Of a stretch of 42,913 nucleotides of DNA, positions 15,013 to 24,413 are shown one piece after another (positions within the stretch are counted from its first letter, which is position 1; the number at the start of each line of letters is the position of its first letter). The DNA is taken from the NCBI RefSeq assembly GCF_023701345.1, contig NZ_JAMPXE010000012.1, positions 1-42,913 of the forward strand. The letters are read 5' to 3'. The DNA comes from Rhodoferax sp. Lineage in GTDB: Bacteria > Pseudomonadota > Gammaproteobacteria > Burkholderiales > Burkholderiaceae_C. The notes under the pieces were generated by a model. The model saw only the letters and a program-made list of their open reading frames with translations. It made no database searches and had not been told where the DNA came from. Both the position numbers and the translations under genes were made by a program.

Positions 15013-17091
15013 TCATGAAACGACCAGCGCGACCTCCACCAGGCAGTCGTAAAACGTGGGCCCACGGCCCAGATCCGTCAGTCTTTGGCTGGTGAGCTGG
15101 TTCACGTTGGTGCCGTTGAGCCCCAGTTTGCGCCACCAGACGCCCAGCCCGTTGACCACGCCCGCCCGGGCCCGCACACTGATGCGGGCACGGCATTGGT
15201 AGCTGCCCCGGTCGTTGAACACACGCACCGTGTCGCCGTCGGCAATGCCGCGCGCAGCCGCATCGACCGGGTGCATTTCGAGCAGCGGCTCGCCTTCGCT
15301 GTGCTGCAGGCTTTTGACGTTGACAAAGCTCGAATTCAAAAAATTGCGCGCCGGTGGCGAGATCATGGCCAGCGGGTAGGCGCTGGAACTGTGCGCCGCC
15401 TCATGGTTGGGCACATGGTCGGGCAGGCCGTCCAGCCCACGCGCTGCCAGTCGTTCACTGAAAAATTCGCACTTGCCGGACGGCGTCGGGAATTTGCCCT
15501 GGGAAAACGGCGCTTCGGGTGTGTCCAGGGTGACAAAGCCGTTGGCCAGCAGGGCATCAAAGTTGACCGCATCGCCATAGGCCTGGCGGCACAGGGCTGC
15601 ATCGTTGTCCTGCAAGCAGGGGTCGGTCAAGCCCATGTGCCGGGCCAGTTCCCGGAAAATCTGCGTGTTGGGTTTGGCCTCACCCAAGGGGGCAATCGCG
15701 GGCCGGTTGAGCAGCGCGTCGGTGTGGCCATAAGCGCTGTGCACATCCCAATGCTCCAGTTGCGTGGTGGCGGGCAGGATGTAGTCGGCATAGTCGGCGG
15801 TGTCGGTCTGGAAATGCTCCAGCACCACGGTGAACAAATCCTCGCGCGCAAAGCCCTGCACCACTTTGGCGGATTCGGGCGCGATCGCCACCGGATTGCT
15901 GTTGTAGACCATCAGCGCCTCAATGGCCGGGCCGAATTCGGGGCTTGCCTCGCGCAGCAGGTCGTCTCCAATGGTGGCCATGTTGACGCTGCGCGGCGTG
16001 CGCCCGGCCAGCAGGTCGGGCCGCTGCAGCGCTGCCTTTTGCACCGGAAAAGCCCCCGAGCTGGAGAGCAGCACGCCACCGGCGCGCGTGCGCCAGGCGC
16101 CGATGAGGGCGGGCAGGCAGGCGATCAGGCGCACCGCGTTGCCGCCGCCGTGCACGCGTTGCAGGCCGTAGTTCATGCGAATGGCGGCTTTTTGACCGTT
16201 GTGGACGCAAGCGCCGTAGATGCGTGCCAGTCCTTGCACTTGTTCGGCCGTGATGCCGCACACAGCGGCTGCGCGCTCGGGCGGCCACTGCAGGGCGCGC
16301 TCGCGCAAAGCCTCCCAGCCCAGCGTGTAGCGTTCCAGGTAATCATGGTCGAGCCAGTCGTTTTGGATCAGCTCGTGCATCAAGCCCAGCGCCAGTGCGC
16401 CGTCGGTGCCGGGCAACAGTGCGATGTGCTGATGGCACTTGTCGGCGGTTTCACTCTTGCGCGGGTCGATGCAGATGAGTTTGGCACCGCGCCGCTTGGC
16501 ATCGTTGGCATAACGCCAGAAGTGCAGGTTGCTGCTGATCGAGTTGCTGCCCCAGATCAAAATGACATCGGATTCTGCAAAAAACTCGACCCGCATGCCG
16601 ACCTTGCCACCCAGCGTGTGCACCAGGCCTTCGCCGCCGGCGGCGGCACAGATGGTGCGCTCCAGGTGGGAAGCACCCAGCGTGTTGAAAAAACGTGCCG
16701 CAATGCTTTCGCCCTGCACCAGTCCCATGGTGCCGGCGTAGCTGTAGGGCAGGATGGCCTGCGGGTCGCGCGTGGCAATCTCCTGCAGGCGCGCGGCAAT
16801 GTCGCTCAGGGCAGCGTCCCAGCTGACGCGTTCAAACTGCCCGCTGCCCTTGGGGCCAATGCGTTTCAGGGGATGCAGGATGCGCTCGGGGTGGTAAGTG
16901 CGCTCGGGGTAGCGCGACACCTTGGTGCACAGGCTGCCGGCGGTATGCGGGTGCGCCGGGTTGCCCTGCACCTTGATGGCGACGCCGTTTTGCACGGTGG
17001 TCAGCAGCGAGCAGGTGTCGGGGCAGTCGTGCGGGCAGGCACCCAGAATCTGGCTGCTGGGGGCCGAGGCAGAAAATGTCGTAGCGGTCAT
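15013..17091 (-). CDS. Molybdopterin-dependent oxidoreductase (formate dehydrogenase/DMSO reductase superfamily)
   Basis: A 692-aa cytoplasmic-type enzyme of the bis-MGD family. The N-terminus has a [4Fe-4S] site C19-x3-C23-x3-C27 ... C55 (CPHDCPDTC then GSLCTK), followed by the molybdopterin domains (VILIWGSNSISSN, IDPRKSETADKCHQHIALLPGTDGALALG). The C-terminal dinucleotide-binding domain carries DGDTVRVFNDRGS. No twin-arginine signal, no NAD or membrane subunit and no neighbouring maturation gene are present, so the electron partner and substrate are unknown; single-subunit relatives are often labelled anaerobic dehydrogenases. It is divergent from the M20 peptidase and convergent toward the tRNA-Phe island. 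Confidence 0.88.
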   Translation of the reverse strand: MTATTFSASAPSSQILGACPHDCPDTCSLLTTVQNGVAIKVQGNPAHPHTAGSLCTKVSRYPERTYHPERILHPLKRIGPKGSGQFERVSWDAALSDIAARLQEIATRDPQAILPYSYAGTMGLVQGESIAARFFNTLGASHLERTICAAAGGEGLVHTLGGKVGMRVEFFAESDVILIWGSNSISSNLHFWRYANDAKRRGAKLICIDPRKSETADKCHQHIALLPGTDGALALGLMHELIQNDWLDHDYLERYTLGWEALRERALQWPPERAAAVCGITAEQVQGLARIYGACVHNGQKAAIRMNYGLQRVHGGGNAVRLIACLPALIGAWRTRAGGVLLSSSGAFPVQKAALQRPDLLAGRTPRSVNMATIGDDLLREASPEFGPAIEALMVYNSNPVAIAPESAKVVQGFAREDLFTVVLEHFQTDTADYADYILPATTQLEHWDVHSAYGHTDALLNRPAIAPLGEAKPNTQIFRELARHMGLTDPCLQDNDAALCRQAYGDAVNFDALLANGFVTLDTPEAPFSQGKFPTPSGKCEFFSERLAARGLDGLPDHVPNHEAAHSSSAYPLAMISPPARNFLNSSFVNVKSLQHSEGEPLLEMHPVDAAARGIADGDTVRVFNDRGSYQCRARISVRARAGVVNGLGVWWRKLGLNGTNVNQLTSQRLTDLGRGPTFYDCLVEVALVVS

Positions 17092-17147
17092 GGTGGCATT
17101 GCGAGTTGAGGCATGATTGTGACCCAGTCAGTCCCACAGGAACAGCC

Positions 17148-18335
17148 ATGCATTTGATCCCTGAACTTGTCCAGCAGCGCCCTGGTCTTGAAGCCTTGCG
17201 CCGCGATTTGCACGCCCACCCCGAGCTCTGCTTCAACGAGTTCCGCACCGCCGACGTGGTGGCCGCCAAACTCACCGAGTGGGGGATTCCGATCCACCGC
17301 GGCCTGGGCACCACTGGCGTGGTCGGCATCGTCACGAGCGGCACCTCCACGCGGGCCATTGGTTTGCGCGCCGACATGGACGCGCTGCCCATGCAGGAGG
17401 CCAACACCTTTGCCCATGCCAGCACCCAGCCCGGAAAAATGCACGGCTGTGGCCACGACGGCCATACCGCCATGTTGCTGGCCGCCGCCCAGTACCTGGC
17501 CACGCACCGCCATTTTGACGGCACCGTGTACCTGATTTTTCAGCCCGCCGAAGAAGGCGGCGGCGGCGCCCGCGAGATGATCAGGGACGGCCTGTTCGAG
17601 AAATTTCCGATGGACGCGGTGTTTGGCATGCACAACTGGCCCGGCCTGCAAATGGGCCGGTTTGCCGCCAGCGACGGCCCGGTGATGGCCAGCAGCAACG
17701 AGTTCAAAATCACGATTCACGGCAAGGGCGGCCATGCCGCCATGCCGCACAACACGCTCGACCCGGTGCCGGTGGCCTGCCAGCTGGTACAGACGTTGCA
17801 GACCATCATCAGCCGCAACCTGAAGCCCATCGAGGCGGGCGTGATTTCGGTCACCATGATCCACGCTGGCGAGGCCACCAACGTCATTCCGAATTTCTGC
17901 GAGCTGCAGGGTACAGTGCGCACCTTTTCAATTGAGGTGCTGGACCAGATCGAGCAGCGCATGCGCGTGACGACCGAGCACCTTTGTGCGGCGTCGGGTT
18001 TGCGCGCTGACTTTGAGTTCAAGCGCAACTACCCGCCCACCATCAACAGCGCCGCCGAGGCCGAGTTTGCGCGCCGGGTGATGGCGGATGTTGTGGGTGC
18101 TGAGAATGTGCAGACTCAGGAACCCACCATGGGCGCCGAAGATTTTTCCTTCATGCTGCAAGCCAAGCCCGGCTGTTATGCCTTTATTGCCAATGGCGAC
18201 GGCGACCACCGCGCCCTGGGCCACGGCGGCGGTCCGTGCACACTGCATAACCCGAGCTACGACTTCAACGACGAACTGCTGCCGCTGGGGGCGACTTACT
18301 GGGTGCGGCTGGCTGAGGCGTGGTTGAAGATGTGA
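17148..18335 (+). CDS. M20-family amidohydrolase (hippurate / N-acyl-amino-acid hydrolase type)
   Basis: A 395-aa dinuclear metallohydrolase that removes acyl groups from amino acids or amidated small molecules. The start at ATG 17148 has AGGA eight bases upstream; earlier in-frame codons have no ribosome site. Motifs: ADMDALPM (metal ligand Asp region), HGCGHDGHTAMLL (Cys and His ligands), PAEEGGGGAREMI (catalytic Glu pair), the dimerisation domain GKGGHAAMPH, and GAEDFSFML with a final His (HNPSYDFND). Length and order match the hippuricase-like subfamily. No signal peptide; cytoplasmic. Exact substrate cannot be told; beta-proteobacteria usually carry several paralogues. Confidence 0.92.
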   Translation: MHLIPELVQQRPGLEALRRDLHAHPELCFNEFRTADVVAAKLTEWGIPIHRGLGTTGVVGIVTSGTSTRAIGLRADMDALPMQEANTFAHASTQPGKMHGCGHDGHTAMLLAAAQYLATHRHFDGTVYLIFQPAEEGGGGAREMIRDGLFEKFPMDAVFGMHNWPGLQMGRFAASDGPVMASSNEFKITIHGKGGHAAMPHNTLDPVPVACQLVQTLQTIISRNLKPIEAGVISVTMIHAGEATNVIPNFCELQGTVRTFSIEVLDQIEQRMRVTTEHLCAASGLRADFEFKRNYPPTINSAAEAEFARRVMADVVGAENVQTQEPTMGAEDFSFMLQAKPGCYAFIANGDGDHRALGHGGGPCTLHNPSYDFNDELLPLGATYWVRLAEAWLKM

Positions 18336-18343
18336 CGTCGCGG

Positions 18344-19108
18344 TCAGCCAAACCGATGCGCCGCCATCTCCAGCAGCCCGTCAAACAAAAGGTTGTCCAC
18401 CAGTTCGAACGGCACCGACATGCTCGGCGCCATTTTCCAGCCGGCGCCACCGGTCATGATGCAGCGCGGCTCCATGCCGCAGTGCGCGCGCAGGTGCTGC
18501 ACCATGCGCTCGACCGCACCGGCAATGGCGTAGGTGCCGCCGCTGGTGAGGGCGTCGCTGGTGTTGGTCGGGAATTCGCAGACATTGCCGGTGGGAACAT
18601 GGAGGCCGGCGGTGCCGGACTCCAGGGCGCGCAGCATGATGCCGTGGCCAGGCAGGATCAGTCCGCCCAAAAATTTGCCATGCGTGTCGATGGCATCCAC
18701 GGTCACGGCGGTGCCCACCATCACCACCACCAGCGGGCGCGCCGTGCCCTGCGCCAGGCTGCGGTGCCAGGCGCCGATCATGGCCACCCAGCGGTCAGCC
18801 CCCAGGCGTGCGGGGTAGTCGTAGCCGTTGCTCACGCCGGCCTCGAAGCTGCTGGCCACCACCCAGTTGGCGGACACGTCCCACAATTCCATTTGTTCTT
18901 CGACCCGCCGCTTGACGGCGTCGCCCGCCACGGTGCAGCCCAGCATGCGCGTCGGGTGGGGCAGCCCGCCCCAGTCGCCATTGGCCAGACGGTCGATGTT
19001 TTCCAGAAACTCGACACCTTGCGCCAACAGGGGCGCGTTGCGCTGCGGTGCGGTGTGCAGCGCCCACTTCAAACGGGTGTTGCCGACATCAATGGCCAAA
19101 AAAGTCAT
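18344..19108 (-). CDS. coaX: Type III pantothenate kinase CoaX
   Basis: Phosphorylates pantothenate, the first step of coenzyme A synthesis. 254 aa from ATG 19108 ([17 protein letters not shown]). The acetate-kinase/hsp70-type ATPase fold is shown by DVGNTRLK (phosphate 1, catalytic Asp7), [12 protein letters not shown], the second phosphate loop [15 protein letters not shown], and the adenosine motif MTGGAG. These are the hallmarks of CoaX as opposed to CoaA. The gene lies 10 bases behind the persulfide dioxygenase gene on the same strand, so the two are probably co-transcribed; the usual birA partner is absent. It ends eight bases from the convergent M20 gene with no clear terminator between. 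Confidence 0.95.
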   Translation of the reverse strand: MTFLAIDVGNTRLKWALHTAPQRNAPLLAQGVEFLENIDRLANGDWGGLPHPTRMLGCTVAGDAVKRRVEEQMELWDVSANWVVASSFEAGVSNGYDYPARLGADRWVAMIGAWHRSLAQGTARPLVVVMVGTAVTVDAIDTHGKFLGGLILPGHGIMLRALESGTAGLHVPTGNVCEFPTNTSDALTSGGTYAIAGAVERMVQHLRAHCGMEPRCIMTGGAGWKMAPSMSVPFELVDNLLFDGLLEMAAHRFG

Positions 19109-19118
19109 GGCTGCATTA

Positions 19119-20231
19119 TCAACTCTGTCGCCATGGCAGGCCGCTCTGGCGCCAGCCGCCCAGGTGCCCGCGCTGGGCATGGCTGTCGGGATCGCCTTCA
19201 AAACCTTCCAGAATGTTGTAAGCCTCCAAGCCCAGTTCGGTGGCGCGTCTGGCGGCGGCGATGGAGCGCACGCCGCTGCGGCACAGCAACACCACCTTTT
19301 TGCCGGCAGGCACGGCGGCGCGCAGTTCGGCGTCGAAGTTGGGGTTGCTCACCATGCCGGGCCATTGTTTCCAGGCCACGGCCGGGGCCTCGGGCACAAA
19401 GCCAACCCAGGTGCGTTCGGCATCCGAGCGCACATCCACCAGCACGGCCTCGCCACTTTGCACCCAGCGCCAGGCCAGTGCGCCGCTGATGTCGCCCGCG
19501 TAGCCGCTGGCGGGCTGCACCTGCAGGCTGTTGGCGGCGTGCGCGTCGTGGCGCAGGCCGCCATGCAGGTTGGCAGGCACGGCCTCGGCGATGCGTTTGG
19601 GCGGCGGCAAATGCAGCGCGTCCATGATGGTGACAAATTCTTCCAGCGTTTTGCCGGCCACCCGGGCATTGCCGGTTTTCTCGATGCCGATGGTGGAGCT
19701 GGTTTTGCCCTGGTAGTCATGGCCCGGCCACACCGTGGTGTCATCGGGCAGCTTGAACAGTACCTCGGTCAAACTGCGGAACATGGCTGCGGAACTGCCA
19801 CTTTGAAAGTCGGTGCGACCGCAGCCGTTGATCAGCAGTGTGTCGCCGGTGAAGACATGGTCGCGCCAGACAAAACACATGCTGCCGGCGGTGTGGCCGG
19901 GGGTGTGCAGGGCGCGAATCTGCTCGCTGCCAAAGGTCAACGTGTCGCCGTCCTTGAGTTGCACTGCTGCGGTGCTGATGCCGCAACCGGCGGGCGCCGT
20001 GGTTTTGGCGCCGGCCAGCTCGGCCAGTTGCCCGGCGCTGGTGATGTGGTCGGCGTGGGCATGGGTTTCCAGCGCCCACACCAGCTTCAGGCCGTAGTCG
20101 CGCAGCACCTGCAGGTCGCGTTCAAGTTGCGTGTCCACCGGGTCGATGATGATGGCTTCCCGTGTGGTAGTGTCAAACAACACATAGGTGTAACTGTTGG
20201 AGGCAGTGTCGAAAAGTTGAATCGGCTTCAT
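19119..20231 (-). CDS. Persulfide dioxygenase–rhodanese fusion (PRF type)
   Basis: Oxidises glutathione persulfide to sulfite and transfers sulfane sulfur: sulfide detoxification. 370 aa from ATG 20231 ([20 protein letters not shown]); an upstream in-frame start would add 14 residues. Residues 1–235 form an ETHE1-like metallo-beta-lactamase dioxygenase with THAHADH, the His ligand HTPGHTAGS, the Asp ligand [15 protein letters not shown] and the distal His GHDYQG. Residues about 265–355 form a rhodanese domain with active-site loop LCRSGVRS; the Cys is present. The glutathione persulfide substrate fits gshA further along this window. Domain order matches the Burkholderia PRF proteins. Confidence 0.93.
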   Translation of the reverse strand: MKPIQLFDTASNSYTYVLFDTTTREAIIIDPVDTQLERDLQVLRDYGLKLVWALETHAHADHITSAGQLAELAGAKTTAPAGCGISTAAVQLKDGDTLTFGSEQIRALHTPGHTAGSMCFVWRDHVFTGDTLLINGCGRTDFQSGSSAAMFRSLTEVLFKLPDDTTVWPGHDYQGKTSSTIGIEKTGNARVAGKTLEEFVTIMDALHLPPPKRIAEAVPANLHGGLRHDAHAANSLQVQPASGYAGDISGALAWRWVQSGEAVLVDVRSDAERTWVGFVPEAPAVAWKQWPGMVSNPNFDAELRAAVPAGKKVVLLCRSGVRSIAAARRATELGLEAYNILEGFEGDPDSHAQRGHLGGWRQSGLPWRQS

Positions 20232-20500
20232 GGCGTATGGCAATCCGGGTAAGTGTGACGCCTTGGCAGGCATGTGGATGTTGAACTGTAACTGCCTGGA
20301 TCAATGCAGTCGTAATGAAAAGAATCTCCTCACTGGTGATGCGCGAAACTGTTAATGTGCGCATTTTGCCTCGCATAACAGCGAGAAAAGTAAAAAGTCT
20401 TTTGTGATGGTGACGCCATCAGACGGGTGAAAACCCTAACCTTTTGGCAGAACATCCATGCTCAAAATAAGGGGCCCATTATTTATAACAGGAGACTCCC

Positions 20501-21619
20501 TTGACCGATAGCAAAACCCCCCGTCGTCGCAGCTTGCTCAAAGGCGCTGCCATTGCTGCAGGTGCCATGTCTGCACCCATGATTGCCAAGGCGCAAACCG
20601 GCCCCATTTCCATGCGTTGGCAGAGTACCTGGCCCGCCAAGGACATTTTTCACGAATACGCGCTGGACTATGCCAAGAAGGTCAACGACATGACCGGTGG
20701 CGACCTCAAGATTGAGGTGTTGCCCGCCGGTTCGGTGGTGCCCGCATTCGGTTTGCTCGAAGCGGTGTCGAAAGGCACGCTGGACGGCGGCCATGGCGTG
20801 CTGGGTTATCACTATGGCAAACAAAACGCATTGGCCCTGTGGAACTCTGGCCCGGCCTTCGGCATGGATGCCAACATGATCCTGGCCTGGCACAAGTACG
20901 GCGGTGGCGCTGAGCTGCTGGCCAAACTCTATGCCTCCATTGGCGGCAACGTTCAGTCTTTCCTGTACGGCCCCATGGCCACGCAGCCGCTGGGCTGGTT
21001 CAAAAAGCCCATCACCAAGTCGGCTGATTTCAAGGGGCTGAAGTTCCGCACCAATGGCCTGGCGATCGACTTGTTCACCGCCATGGGTGCTGCCGTGAAC
21101 GCGCTGCCCGGTGGCGAGATCGTGCCGGCCATGGACCGCGGTCTGCTCGACGGTGCCGAGTTCAACAACGCATCTTCCGACCGCCTGCTGGGCTTCCCGG
21201 ATGTCTCCAAAGTCTGCATGCTGCAAAGCTACCACCAGAGCGCCGAGACCTTTGAGATCATGTTCAACAAGACCAAGTACGACGCCCTGCCCACCAAGAT
21301 GAAAGCCATCATTGCCGGTGCGACCGAGGCCGCATCGGCTGACATGTCCTGGAAGGCGATTGACCGCTATTCCAAGGACTATGTCGAGCTGCAGACCAAA
21401 GACAAGGTCAAGTTCTACAAGACGCCTGATTCCGTGCTGCAGGACCAGCTCAAGCTGTGGTCGGAGATCGTCGCGAAGAAGTCCGCCGAAAACCCCTTGT
21501 TCAAGGAAATTGTCGAATCCCAAAAGGCCTTTGCTGCCCGTGCCGTGAAGTGGGATCAGGACACCTATGTGAACCGTCGCATGGCGGTGAATCACTTCTT
21601 TGGAGCCAAGAAGGCATAA
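20501..21619 (+). CDS. dctP: TRAP transporter periplasmic substrate-binding protein (DctP), Tat-exported
   Basis: A 372-aa solute receptor of a tripartite ATP-independent periplasmic transporter. The start is TTG 20501, with GGAG seven bases upstream. The N-terminus is a Tat signal (PRRRSLLKGAAIAAGAMSAPMIAKAQ), giving export of a folded protein. The mature domain starts GPISMRWQSTWP and holds the DctP-fold markers GGHGVLGYHYG, FKGLKFRTNGLAIDLF and ALPGGEIVPAMDRGLLDGAEF; the Arg in KFRTNG usually binds a substrate carboxylate. The subfamily resembles those annotated for mannitol/chloroaromatic or other carboxylates; the ligand is not certain. The 70-base gap to dctQ holds no obvious terminator. 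Confidence 0.92.
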   Translation: MTDSKTPRRRSLLKGAAIAAGAMSAPMIAKAQTGPISMRWQSTWPAKDIFHEYALDYAKKVNDMTGGDLKIEVLPAGSVVPAFGLLEAVSKGTLDGGHGVLGYHYGKQNALALWNSGPAFGMDANMILAWHKYGGGAELLAKLYASIGGNVQSFLYGPMATQPLGWFKKPITKSADFKGLKFRTNGLAIDLFTAMGAAVNALPGGEIVPAMDRGLLDGAEFNNASSDRLLGFPDVSKVCMLQSYHQSAETFEIMFNKTKYDALPTKMKAIIAGATEAASADMSWKAIDRYSKDYVELQTKDKVKFYKTPDSVLQDQLKLWSEIVAKKSAENPLFKEIVESQKAFAARAVKWDQDTYVNRRMAVNHFFGAKKA

Positions 21620-21688
21620 GCTTTTTTGTGCCACCTTTCAGCCATTCAGACCCGTTCTGGATGGCTGATTTACTTTGACGGTATAAAA

Positions 21689-22315
21689 ATGCAAAAACTA
21701 TTGCTGGCAGTTGACAAGCTCAGCACCCTGGTCGGGAAGGCATTTTCCTGGCTCATTGTGCTGCTCACGCTGTTGATCACCTGGGAGGTGTTTTCGCGAT
21801 ACGCGCTGGACAACCCGCACCCCTGGGCTTTTGATGTGATGAGCATGATGTACGGCACGCTGTTCATGACGGCGGGTGCCTATACGCTGTCGCAAAACGG
21901 CCATGTGCGGGGAGACGTGCTTTACGGATTCTTCCCGCCACGCCTGCAAGCCGGGCTTGATCTGGCCCTGTACATCCTGTTCTTTATTCCGGGTGTGGTG
22001 GCCCTGGCCTGGGCTGGCTATAACTTTGCCGCCGAATCCTGGGCCATCAATGAGCACTCCAACATTACCGCCAACGGCCCACCGGTGTACCCATTCAAAA
22101 CCGTCATACCCATTGCTGGTGCCATTTTGCTGGCACAGGGGCTGGTTGAAATCGTGCGCTGCATCGTCTGTCTGAAGCAGGGCGAATGGCCCCCACGCGG
22201 CGACGACGTGGCAGAAGTGGACATCGAAAAATTGAAAGAACTCGTGAACGTCAAGGACGAAGACATCGCCAAGCTGGACGCGTTTGTGACCAAGCCAAAA
22301 TGGAGTGAGAAGTGA
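21689..22315 (+). CDS. dctQ: TRAP transporter small membrane subunit (DctQ)
   Basis: A 208-aa four-helix membrane protein: helices at about 15–38 (FSWLIVLLTLLITWEVFSRY), 50–70, 90–112 (LALYILFFIPGVVALAWAGY) and 138–160. The start ATG 21689 is chosen because upstream in-frame sequence is not conserved in character. The cytoplasmic tail after about residue 165 is long and charged (DVAEVDIEKLKELVNVKDEDIAKL), longer than in typical DctQ. Its stop overlaps the dctM start as GTGA (22312–22315), so the membrane subunits are translationally coupled. Confidence 0.9.
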   Translation: MQKLLLAVDKLSTLVGKAFSWLIVLLTLLITWEVFSRYALDNPHPWAFDVMSMMYGTLFMTAGAYTLSQNGHVRGDVLYGFFPPRLQAGLDLALYILFFIPGVVALAWAGYNFAAESWAINEHSNITANGPPVYPFKTVIPIAGAILLAQGLVEIVRCIVCLKQGEWPPRGDDVAEVDIEKLKELVNVKDEDIAKLDAFVTKPKWSEK

Positions 22316-24240
22316 GAAAAGAAGTCTGGTTTGGGCTGACCATCATGGCCATGGTCGTGTTGGCCGCGTTTATCTTGCTACCGTCACCTTCTGAGATGAG
22401 CAATGGTCATCTGGGGCTGCTGATGCTGGCGCTGGTGGTGGTGGCCATCATGCTGGGGTTTCCCACGGCCTTCACCCTGATGGGCATGGGAATGGTGTTT
22501 GCCTGGATTGCCTACCGCAGTCAAAATCCGGGCCTGGCAGTGCAGCAGACGCTCGACCTGATGGTGCAGCGCACTTATTCGGTGATGTCCAACGACGTGT
22601 TGATTTCCATCCCGTTGTTTGTGTTCATGGGTTACCTGATTGAGCGCGCCAACCTGATCGAGAAGCTGTTCAAGAGCATGCACCTGGCCACCTCGCGCAT
22701 CCCGGGGTCGCTGGCGGTTGCCACCATCATCACCTGCGCCATTTTTGCCACGGCCACCGGCATTGTGGGTGCCGTGGTCACCCTGATGGGTTTGCTGGCC
22801 CTGCCCGCCATGTTGCGCGCCGGTTACAGCGTGCAACTCTCGGCCGGTGCCATCACGGCGGGCGGCTGTCTGGGTATTCTGATCCCGCCTTCAGTCATGT
22901 TGATTGTGTACGGCGCAACGGCGGGTGTCTCCGTGGTCAAGCTCTACGCGGGTGCATTTTTTCCAGGCTTGATGCTGGCTGGTTTGTACATTCTGTATGT
23001 CATCATTCTGGCCAAGCTCAAGCCCCACATGGCGCCACCGATGTCGGAAGAAGACCGGCGTGTGCCCCTGCCCGAGTTCGCCGAAATTGTCTCCACCAGC
23101 GTCAGCAACAAGGTCTTGCCGGGTCTGATTGGTGCCATCAAGGGCAAGCGTAATGCAGCGGTGCCGATGAAGGAGCTTGTCAGCCATCTGTTCATCGCGC
23201 TGCTGCCAGCCATCACCGTGATGGCGATCATGGGCGGAATTTACCTCAAGGTAACGGCGCCGATCCAGCAGGAGGTGGCCGGGGAAGTGGTTGCCATGGG
23301 CGGCTCATCGTTTGACTCCCCTGCCGAAGAAAGTGACGGGGGTCTGGCTGAACCCGAGTCGGAAGACGGTTTGCAGCCGCCCCCGACCGAGGGCGAGGCA
23401 CCCGCCGCACTGGGTGGCGTAGCCGAGGCGCCAGCTGCACCCAGTGCGCCGGTGGCGGCTGAGCCAGTCGTGGAGCAGGAACGCCTGCCTGCGCCAATGA
23501 CGTTCTGGATTGGTCTGGCAAGTTGCGCTGTGGCGCTGGCCATTTTTTATGCCATCTTCAGTTTCGCCCGGCTGGAAATCTTCAAGATGCTGCTGGGCTC
23601 CTTTTTCCCGCTGGCCATCATGATCCTGGCGGTGCTGGGCACCATTGTGTTTGGGCTGGCAACACCGACCGAAGCTGCGGCCATGGGCTCCATGGGCGGA
23701 CTGCTGCTGGCAGGGGCCTACCGGCGACTCAACATGACGGTGATGCGGGAGTCGGTTTACCTGACGGCCAAGACCAGCGCCATGGTGTGTTGGCTTTTTG
23801 TCGGCTCCAGTATTTTCTCGGCGGCGTTCGCGTTGCTGGGCGGTCAGGAACTGATCAACACCTGGGTTCTGGGGATGGAATTGACGCCGGTGCAGTTCAT
23901 GATCCTGGCGCAGGTCGTCATCTTTTTGCTGGGCTGGCCGCTGGAGTGGACCGAGATCATCGTCATTTTCATGCCGATCTTCATCCCACTATTGCCGCAC
24001 TTCAACATCGATCCCTTGTTCTTTGGCCTGCTGGTGGCGCTCAATCTGCAAACGGCTTTCCTGAGTCCACCCGTGGCGATGGCGGCGTTTTACCTGAAAG
24101 GGGTGAGCCCGCCGCATGTGACGCTGAACCAGATCTTTGCCGGCATGTTGCCATTCATGGGCATCCAGGTTTTTGCCATCTTCCTGCTGTACCAGTTTCC
24201 GGCCATTGGCATGTGGCTGCCGCAGGTACTGTACAAATAA
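22312..24240 (+). CDS. dctM: TRAP transporter large permease (DctM) with an internal Pro/Ala/Glu-rich insert
   Basis: The 12-TM-type transport subunit, GTG start. The N-terminal half holds the usual GFPTAFTLMGMGM, YSVMSNDVLISIPLFVFMGYLIERA and the repeat GGCLGILIPPSVMLIVYGA; the C-terminal half has FGLATPTEAAAMGSMGGLLLAG, LEWTEIIVIFMPIFIPLL and LNLQTAFLSPPVAMAAFYL. At 642 aa it is about 200 residues longer than standard DctM. The extra part (about residues 240–415) includes an added hydrophobic helix, a low-complexity acidic Pro/Ala stretch (about 329–396) and another helix. Domain order is otherwise intact. Such long forms exist in a subset of TRAP systems. Confidence 0.9.
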   Translation: MRKEVWFGLTIMAMVVLAAFILLPSPSEMSNGHLGLLMLALVVVAIMLGFPTAFTLMGMGMVFAWIAYRSQNPGLAVQQTLDLMVQRTYSVMSNDVLISIPLFVFMGYLIERANLIEKLFKSMHLATSRIPGSLAVATIITCAIFATATGIVGAVVTLMGLLALPAMLRAGYSVQLSAGAITAGGCLGILIPPSVMLIVYGATAGVSVVKLYAGAFFPGLMLAGLYILYVIILAKLKPHMAPPMSEEDRRVPLPEFAEIVSTSVSNKVLPGLIGAIKGKRNAAVPMKELVSHLFIALLPAITVMAIMGGIYLKVTAPIQQEVAGEVVAMGGSSFDSPAEESDGGLAEPESEDGLQPPPTEGEAPAALGGVAEAPAAPSAPVAAEPVVEQERLPAPMTFWIGLASCAVALAIFYAIFSFARLEIFKMLLGSFFPLAIMILAVLGTIVFGLATPTEAAAMGSMGGLLLAGAYRRLNMTVMRESVYLTAKTSAMVCWLFVGSSIFSAAFALLGGQELINTWVLGMELTPVQFMILAQVVIFLLGWPLEWTEIIVIFMPIFIPLLPHFNIDPLFFGLLVALNLQTAFLSPPVAMAAFYLKGVSPPHVTLNQIFAGMLPFMGIQVFAIFLLYQFPAIGMWLPQVLYK

Positions 24241-24270
24241 GCGGGTGGCCAGGCGCGTGAGTGTTGAAAG

Positions 24271-24291
24271 GGGCGCACAGGCGCCCTTTTT
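24271..24291 (+). terminator. Rho-independent terminator of the TRAP operon
   Basis: GGGCGC (24271–24276), ACAG loop, GCGCCC (24281–24286), five T. It is 30 bases behind the dctM stop. Confidence 0.9.
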
Positions 24292-24318
24292 AATTGGAAA
24301 CCCGCTAAGATTGATACC

Positions 24319-24352
24319 GACTTGACGTTTACGTTAACGTCAACATCAAGTC
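24319..24352 (+). promoter_or_regulatory. Nested palindromic operator upstream of icmF
   Basis: Inner inverted repeat TTGACGTT-N6-AACGTCAA (24322–24343) within an outer pair GACTTGA (24319–24325) / TCAAGTC (24346–24352). It lies about 60 bases before the icmF start. Palindromes of the ACGTTAACGT kind are typical of regulators of acyl-CoA and branched-chain amino-acid breakdown (MerR-type LiuR or TetR-type), so control by such a factor is a reasonable guess. Confidence 0.65.
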
Positions 24353-24413
24353 AGCGTTTGCTGGTCTGATCGCTGGTTTTTGATATTTACAAATTGTCAC
24401 CTGGAGACATCCC

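Noticed and set aside
15085-17109. 674-aa antisense frame across the molybdopterin oxidoreductase
   Set aside because: Same composition bias and no recognisable motif; the minus-strand gene has Fe-S and cofactor motifs throughout.
18828-20252. 474-aa plus-strand frame over coaX and the persulfide dioxygenase
   Set aside because: Antisense to two confidently identified genes, and its translation has no motifs.
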